Source: an uncultured Mycoplasmatota bacterium
GTDB lineage: Bacteria > Bacillota_I > Bacilli_A > RF39 > UBA660
NCBI GenBank assembly: GCA_900544605.1
Contig: UQVP01000032.1
Location: 1-10,201 of the forward strand
Direction: 5' to 3'
DNA: 10,201 nt
Shown here: in pieces, positions 6,690 through 10,201 of the stretch
Layout: every line of letters starts with the position of its first letter
Numbering within the stretch: the stretch's first letter is position 1
Translations under genes and position numbers: made by a program
The notes under the pieces: model-generated
What the model saw: only the letters and a program-made list of their open reading frames with translations
Told to the model about the DNA's origin: nothing
The model's database searches: none

Positions 6690-6723
6690 ATTATTTACCT
6701 CTTTCCACAATAAAAACATGTGT

Positions 6724-6849
6724 GATATATTCTTTGTTACAATGTTGATTTTGCTTTTTATATATATCTTAACGGGTCACTTAACCGTAGTAGCATCCGC
6801 CGAATTTTCGATAACTACTTCCTCGTCACCAATTTAATGGTCTGGCGCT
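6724..6849 (-). ncRNA. glmS ribozyme (GlcN6P-activated self-cleaving leader)
   Basis: The strand upstream of glmS matches the glmS ribozyme consensus in order: AGCGCCAGA at the 5' end, GACGAGG (6821-6827), UUAUCGA, UUCGGCGGAUG, then ACGGU. Stems can be traced: P1 is ACCA/UGGU (6838-6841 with 6828-6831), P2 is AGUAG/CUACU (6815-6819 with 6789-6793), P3 is ACGG/CCGU (6785-6788 with 6772-6775), and P4 is GAUAUAU/AUAUAUC (6762-6768 with 6724-6730). The cut should fall between A (6849) and G (6848). By family knowledge, bound glucosamine-6-phosphate acts as the acid catalyst, and the 5'-OH product is then degraded by RNase J, lowering GlmS. This one is compact: P1 has a 6-nt loop and P3 is short. 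It ends ~34 nt before the glmS start codon. Confidence 0.97.
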
Positions 6850-6882
6850 AATTACAAATTATTCCTTTCTATTTTTGTAATT
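6850..6882 (-). other. Hairpin directly 5' of the ribozyme cleavage site
   Basis: On the glmS strand AATTACAAA (complement of 6874-6882) pairs with TTTGTAATT (complement of 6850-6858), a perfect 9-bp stem with a 15-nt loop containing AAAGGA. Its base ends one nucleotide before the scissile bond, so only the -1 A separates it from the ribozyme. It makes up nearly all of the short fragment released on cleavage. Upstream sequence beyond -1 is generally not needed for glmS catalysis, so any role is speculative. Confidence 0.55.
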
Positions 6883-6892
6883 TTCTATTAAC

Positions 6893-6921
6893 ATTATATT
6901 CTATTTATATCTTTAAGTCAA
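6893..6921 (-). promoter_or_regulatory. Sigma-A promoter of glmS
   Basis: On the minus strand TTGACT (complement of 6916-6921) and TATAAT (complement of 6893-6898) are separated by exactly 17 nt, a near-perfect housekeeping promoter. Transcription should start near 6886, about 37 nt before the ribozyme cut site. It is the best promoter in the window and the only one with a long leader. Confidence 0.85.
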
Positions 6922-6940
6922 AGTTTTACTTTTAAAACAA

Positions 6941-6969
6941 TTCCCAAATGTGTAAAAATAATATATAAT
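6941..6969 (+). promoter_or_regulatory. Promoter of the hypothetical protein/ymfF/ymfH unit, divergent from glmS
   Basis: An exact TATAAT (6964-6969) has TTCCCA (6941-6946, four of six matches to TTGACA) at 17-nt spacing. It is back-to-back with the glmS promoter; the two -35 elements are about 20 bp apart. Transcription would start near 6976, one base before the AGGTGG ribosome binding site. Confidence 0.6.
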
Positions 6970-6986
6970 ATTTGATAGGTGGTAAT

Positions 6987-7505
6987 ATGGAAAAAGTATT
7001 AATACTTTGTGATGATAGTGTAAATACTAATAATATTAATGATTATTTAAAAAAAGATAAATATAAAAATTTAAATATTGTTATAAGTTCTAGTGTTAGT
7101 GATATTGAAAATGAAGATGTTACCATTGTTATTTACATAAGTAATTGTCAAAGATATAATACTAGTTTAGAAATAGGTAGCAATGTTGTTGTTAATGAAA
7201 TATTCAAAAAAATTAATAATGAAGACAAAAGAATATTATCATCTTTTAGTACAAATTATTATTTAACGGAAGCTTCTGAAAGTTTAAATAAACCGATATC
7301 TATTGTCAATGCTTCATCTAGTACTAACTTACTAGATGAAATGTATAATAAGTATAGCTGTTTAGCTTACAATGAAAATTTATATGATATATTTGATATT
7401 TGTTCAAAGTTAAATAAAAAAGTCAGTAGTATTTTAAAAGTTGTAGATAGCTCTAATGTTAATTATGATGATATAATTGAAATAGTCTTAGAATCTTTAT
7501 TATAA
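6987..7505 (+). CDS. Hypothetical protein, 172 residues
   Basis: I do not recognise this protein. The start is the ATG at 6987, preceded by AGGTGG at 6977-6982 in the same arrangement as the starts at 1017 and 7544; the in-frame TTG at 6972 is upstream of that site and unlikely. There is no signal peptide or membrane helix. It is rich in Asn, Ser, Asp and Lys. Hydrophobic strands alternate with likely helices (KVLILCDD at 3-10, LNIVISSS, VTIVIYIS, ISIVNASSS), giving the look of a small Rossmann-like or flavodoxin-like alpha/beta fold, with Asp-Asp after the first strand as in receiver domains. No catalytic motif is certain. It has its own promoter and lies 38 bp upstream of ymfF, in the same direction with no terminator between, so the three are probably co-transcribed. 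Codon use matches its neighbours, so it is likely a native gene. Confidence 0.75.
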   Translation: MEKVLILCDDSVNTNNINDYLKKDKYKNLNIVISSSVSDIENEDVTIVIYISNCQRYNTSLEIGSNVVVNEIFKKINNEDKRILSSFSTNYYLTEASESLNKPISIVNASSSTNLLDEMYNKYSCLAYNENLYDIFDICSKLNKKVSSILKVVDSSNVNYDDIIEIVLESLL

Positions 7506-7521
7506 AAAAAAGATAAAGGAG

Positions 7522-7527
7522 TATACT
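7522..7527 (+). promoter_or_regulatory. Possible internal -10 box before ymfF
   Basis: TATACT sits 16 nt before the ymfF start, the spacing seen for the -10-like boxes ahead of the starts at 1017, 3662 and 6987. There is no clear -35 and no TG extension. It may add a second promoter for the peptidase pair; the evidence is weak. Confidence 0.25.
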
Positions 7528-7543
7528 AAAGAAAGGTGATTAT

Positions 7544-8809
7544 ATGTATAAGTGTTTTGATTTAGGTTCTTATAAGTTACATTGTATTAAAAATAATCGA
7601 TTTAAGGAAACCAAGTTAATTATCAATTTTAAAAGAAAAGTAAAAAAAGAAGAGATAACATTAAGAAGTTTGCTTTCTAAAGTTATGTTAGAATCAACTA
7701 AAAATTATCCTACAAGTAGATTAATGGCAATAAAAACAGAAGATCTTTATAATTCAATGTTAGGTTCATCTTCTTATTTATCAGGAAATTATTCGGTAAT
7801 TAGTTTTGAAACAATGTTTTTAAACGATGTTTATGTTGGTGATGACTTATTTAATAAAGCTGTTGATTTTATTTTAGAAATTATTAATAATCCAAATGTT
7901 AGTGATAATAAGTTTGATTCTAAAACTTTTGAACTTGCTAAAAAATCATTAAAAGAAGAAATAGAATCATTAAAAGATAATCCACGTAGATATGGTATGT
8001 TAAAACTTTATCAAGAGATAGATTCAAAAGCAGTATCTAGTTATAACGCAGTTGGATATTTGAGTGATTTAGAAAAAATAACAGAAGAAAGTTTATATGA
8101 ATACTATAAAAGTATCTTTAAAAAAGATATTATGGATATCTTTATCATTTCACCAAATGAATTTGACGGAGTAAAAGAAATGTTTAGTAAGAAACTTGAT
8201 TATAAAGTATTAAGAAAGAAAAGCGGAAGTCACTTTGTTGATTATAATAAGTATCGTTCTAAAAATAAAATTGTTCATGAAAAATCTGATTTTGAACAAA
8301 GTAACTTATATGTGGCATGTAAATTTGATAAATTAACTGATTTTGAAAGAAAATATGTTAGTGTTGTATATTCTTATATTTTAGGGGGAGGACCTTCATC
8401 AAAATTATTTACAACGGTTCGTGAAGAAAACTCACTTTGTTATTCTATTTCCAGTTCATTTAAAGGCATTTATAAATTTTTAGTTATATCAGCAGGAATT
8501 AACGCTAAAGATTTTAAAAAGTGTTTAAGTTTAACTAAAAAACAAATTAAAGATATGGCTTTAGGTAAGTTTGAAGAAGAAAAAATAGATGAAGCAATTA
8601 TAACTTATTTAAATAGTTTTAAAGAATTAAAAGATTCACCTAGCAGTATTTTAAATACTTATATTAGTCATGAATATTTTGATGCTGATTTAATAGAAGA
8701 AAGAGAAAAGAATATTAAAAAAGTAACAAAAGATATGGTTATTAATTTTGCTAAAAAAGTTCACATAGATACAGTTTATGTTTTAGAAGGGAAGAAGAAA
8801 GATGAATAA
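7544..8809 (+). CDS. ymfF: M16 family peptidase-like protein, YmfF-type (non-catalytic partner)
   Basis: 421 residues, typical of one M16 half (two ~200-residue alpha/beta domains). The zinc motif HxxEH is absent: the matching helix reads LLSKVMLEST, so this half cannot bind zinc. The second domain keeps the Arg-Tyr substrate-gripping pair of inactive M16 partners (Arg293 and Tyr300 in REENSLCY), after a GGGPSSKLF segment. It is expected to form a heterodimer with the HxxEH protein encoded next. Databases name this pair YfmF/YfmH and tie it to the 5-aminopentanol modification of elongation factor P in Bacillus; I see no EF-P gene here and treat that role as family knowledge. No signal peptide, so it is cytosolic. 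AAAGGTGAT at 7532-7540 gives the start, and its end overlaps ymfH by 8 bp. Confidence 0.9.
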   Translation: MYKCFDLGSYKLHCIKNNRFKETKLIINFKRKVKKEEITLRSLLSKVMLESTKNYPTSRLMAIKTEDLYNSMLGSSSYLSGNYSVISFETMFLNDVYVGDDLFNKAVDFILEIINNPNVSDNKFDSKTFELAKKSLKEEIESLKDNPRRYGMLKLYQEIDSKAVSSYNAVGYLSDLEKITEESLYEYYKSIFKKDIMDIFIISPNEFDGVKEMFSKKLDYKVLRKKSGSHFVDYNKYRSKNKIVHEKSDFEQSNLYVACKFDKLTDFERKYVSVVYSYILGGGPSSKLFTTVREENSLCYSISSSFKGIYKFLVISAGINAKDFKKCLSLTKKQIKDMALGKFEEEKIDEAIITYLNSFKELKDSPSSILNTYISHEYFDADLIEEREKNIKKVTKDMVINFAKKVHIDTVYVLEGKKKDE

Positions 8810-10082
8810 GATAACACTTAATAATTTAGATATTGATATATATCATGAGTATCTAGATAATGGTTTAAATGTTTATGTAATACCTAAAAACGATGTTAAT
8901 AATATCTATGCAACTTTTACAACAAATTATGGTTCTAACGAAATAGAATTTGTTCCACTTGGCGAAAAGAAAATGGTTAAAGTACCTTTAGGTATAGCGC
9001 ATTTTCTAGAACATAAAATGTTTGAACAAGAAGATGGAAAAGATCCTTTTGCTTTCTTTGGTGAACGTGGTAGTGATGCTAATGCTAATACAAATAACTT
9101 TAAAACCACATATCTTTTTTCAGGACCAGAATTTTTTGAAGATAATATGAACTATTTACTTGATTATGTTCAGTCTCCTTATTTTACTGATGAAAATGTC
9201 GAAAAAGAAAAAGGAATTATTGAACAAGAAATAAAAATGTATCAAGATGATCCTTATACAATGATGTATGAAAGATTATTAAAAAATTCATTAATTAATA
9301 ATCCGATGAAAGATCCTATAATTGGAACAATTGAAAGTGTTAAATCAATAACTAAAGAAGAACTCTATACTTGTTATAATACTTTTTATCACCCTGCAAA
9401 TATGTTTGTAGTAGTTAGTGGTAATGTGGATCCAGAAAAAACAATTAAATTAATAGAAGAAAATCAAAAGAAAAAAGAATTTGAAGATTTTAATAAAATT
9501 AAAGTTAAAGAATATAAAGAACCAGATAAAATTGAAAAAGCTAAAGAAACATTAAATTTAAATGTTACTATTCCTAAAGTATGTCTTAGTTATAAAATAA
9601 ATATCTCTAAAATAAAAGGTGTTAGTGAAAGAAAAGTAAAAACATATTTATCAATATTTTTTGATTTAAAATTTGGTATGACTTCGCTTCTTAATGAAGA
9701 GTTACGTGAAAGAGATATAATTACTGATTCATTGGGTGGCGATGCAATTGATGTAAAAAGTCATGTCCTTTATACTGTTTGTGGTGAAACGAATAGAAAA
9801 GATGAATTGCTAGAAGCTTTAATGAATAGTATGGAAGATTTAAGCATTAATGAAGATGAACTAGAACGCAAGAAAAAAGTATATCTTAGTTCATTAATAT
9901 ATATGACTGATAATATATTTAGATTAAATCATAAAGTTATGAATGATATCAACAAATATGGTGAAATAATAGATAATAATTATGATGAAATAAAATCTTT
10001 AAACATTATTGAAATGCGTAAGGTTTTAAATTCTGTTGATTTTAGTAATTATAATGTTATTGTTGTAGAAAAAGATAATTAG
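8802..10082 (+). CDS. ymfH: M16 family zinc metallopeptidase, YmfH-type (catalytic partner)
   Basis: 426 residues. The inverted zinc motif HFLEH places ligands His67 and His71 and general base Glu70, and the third ligand is Glu143 in EKGIIEQEI, 72 residues on, with the helper Glu136 before it. NANTNNFKTTYLFSG is the usual M16 edge-strand segment. The second domain (~215-426) includes LLNEELRERDI. With YmfF it should form a closed chamber that cuts small peptides in the cytosol; the natural substrate is not known to me. The start lies within the end of ymfF (8-bp overlap), with AAGGGA at 8787-8792, so the two are translationally coupled in a 1:1 pair. Neighbours usual in Bacillus (ymfI, spoIIIE) are not next to it here. 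Confidence 0.95.
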   Translation: MNKITLNNLDIDIYHEYLDNGLNVYVIPKNDVNNIYATFTTNYGSNEIEFVPLGEKKMVKVPLGIAHFLEHKMFEQEDGKDPFAFFGERGSDANANTNNFKTTYLFSGPEFFEDNMNYLLDYVQSPYFTDENVEKEKGIIEQEIKMYQDDPYTMMYERLLKNSLINNPMKDPIIGTIESVKSITKEELYTCYNTFYHPANMFVVVSGNVDPEKTIKLIEENQKKKEFEDFNKIKVKEYKEPDKIEKAKETLNLNVTIPKVCLSYKINISKIKGVSERKVKTYLSIFFDLKFGMTSLLNEELRERDIITDSLGGDAIDVKSHVLYTVCGETNRKDELLEALMNSMEDLSINEDELERKKKVYLSSLIYMTDNIFRLNHKVMNDINKYGEIIDNNYDEIKSLNIIEMRKVLNSVDFSNYNVIVVEKDN

Positions 10083-10096
10083 TTTTATCTTTTTTT
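10069..10096 (+). terminator. Weak AU-rich terminator after ymfH
   Basis: AAAAAGATAA (10069-10078) pairs with TTATCTTTTT (10085-10094) around a 6-nt loop, and the T run goes on to 10096. The stem overlaps the stop codon and has only one G-C pair, so its strength is doubtful, but its position and T-tract are right. Confidence 0.5.
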
Positions 10097-10130
10097 GTTT
10101 ATAAGAAGAAAATCGAAAAATTATGTTGTA

Positions 10131-10139
10131 TGTTATAAG
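10131..10139 (+). promoter_or_regulatory. Possible extended -10 promoter of the last gene
   Basis: TGTTATAAG is a TG-extended -10 box with five of six matches to TATAAT, much like TGTTATAAT before the desulfurase operon. No -35 is evident. Transcription would start close to the ATG at 10146, so that start would be almost leaderless. Confidence 0.35.
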
Positions 10140-10145
10140 TAGGAG

Positions 10146-10201
10146 ATGAAAGTTATTAATTATTATGGAGAGATAAAACAGGAATTAATAAATAATGAGA
10201 T
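10146..10201 (+). CDS. Start of a gene cut by the right edge; possible DUF1016/YhcG-type protein
   Basis: Eighteen codons are visible: MKVINYYGEIKQELINNE. From memory this resembles the N-terminus of DUF1016 proteins (YhcG-like, linked to PDDEXK nucleases), where NYYxEIKxxLINNE is common. With so little sequence this is only a lead. The start is unclear: AGGAG (10141-10145) touches the ATG at 10146 with no spacer, whereas it is well placed for an ATT at 10155, which would begin the protein at the Asn-Tyr-Tyr segment. ATT starts are rare, and a leaderless ATG start from the nearby -10 is the other choice. Confidence 0.45.
   Translation, partial: MKVINYYGEIKQELINNE

Noticed and set aside
6690..6719. 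A ten-residue longer GlmS starting at the ATG at 6719
   Set aside because: GlmS needs Cys next to the initiator Met; AGAGGT is correctly placed for the ATG at 6689, and the ribosome site would lie inside the extension.
6972..6986. TTG start giving five extra residues to the hypothetical protein
   Set aside because: The AGGTGG ribosome site is downstream of this TTG and well spaced for the ATG at 6987.
6690..6986. A tRNA, T-box or other riboswitch in the largest gene gap
   Set aside because: The conserved blocks match the glmS ribozyme throughout; no cloverleaf or T-box motif is present.

Overview
The window looks like chromosomal DNA of a low-GC Gram-positive bacterium (Firmicutes/Bacillota), most likely an uncultured, gut-type, Mollicutes- or Erysipelotrichia-like member of the Bacilli. 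The DNA is strongly A+T rich and genes are packed with tiny gaps and overlaps. Shine-Dalgarno sites match the Bacillus type (AGGAGG or AGGTGAT). Two features are typical of Firmicutes: a glmS ribozyme and a YmfF/YmfH M16 peptidase pair. UGA is used as a stop (end of the symporter gene) and Trp is UGG, so this is not a code-4 mycoplasma. The genus assignment is inference.

Layout. (1) 1-860, +: 3' part of a type IV pilin-like gene, cut by the left edge just before its prepilin-peptidase site. Its last ~140 bp differ sharply in composition from the rest. A 3' region with palindromes and a terminator follows (861-989). (2) 1017-3618, +: a tight three-gene operon of a NifS/IscS-type cysteine desulfurase, a small WCSAC thioredoxin, and a membrane protein fusing an exported CxxC thioredoxin-like domain to a six-helix CcdA/DsbD-type electron carrier. 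(3) 3627-4891, +: a terminator hairpin that buries the Shine-Dalgarno of the next gene, then a glutamate-transporter-family (DAACS/SDF) symporter with several usual ligand residues replaced. (4) 4896-6921, -: glmS with a complete glmS ribozyme leader and a consensus sigma-A promoter, ending tail-to-tail with the symporter at a shared bidirectional terminator. (5) 6941-10096, +: divergent promoter, an unrecognised 172-aa protein, then ymfF and ymfH (inactive and active M16 partners, overlapping by 8 bp). (6) 10146-10201, +: start of a truncated gene that may be a DUF1016/YhcG-type protein.

How they fit together. The thioredoxin and CcdA-like protein can form one chain that carries reducing equivalents from the cytosol to an exported thiol protein, and the upstream pilin is unusually cysteine rich, so a link is plausible but unproven. 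The symporter is probably an amino-acid importer, but its altered residues argue against simple sodium/glutamate transport. glmS makes glucosamine-6-phosphate for the cell wall and should be switched off by that product through its self-cleaving leader. No CRISPR array, tRNA, rRNA, insertion sequence or phage gene was seen. The most unusual signals are the A-depleted 3' end of the pilin gene, the SD-burying terminator with a TATAAT in its loop, and the altered transporter residues.
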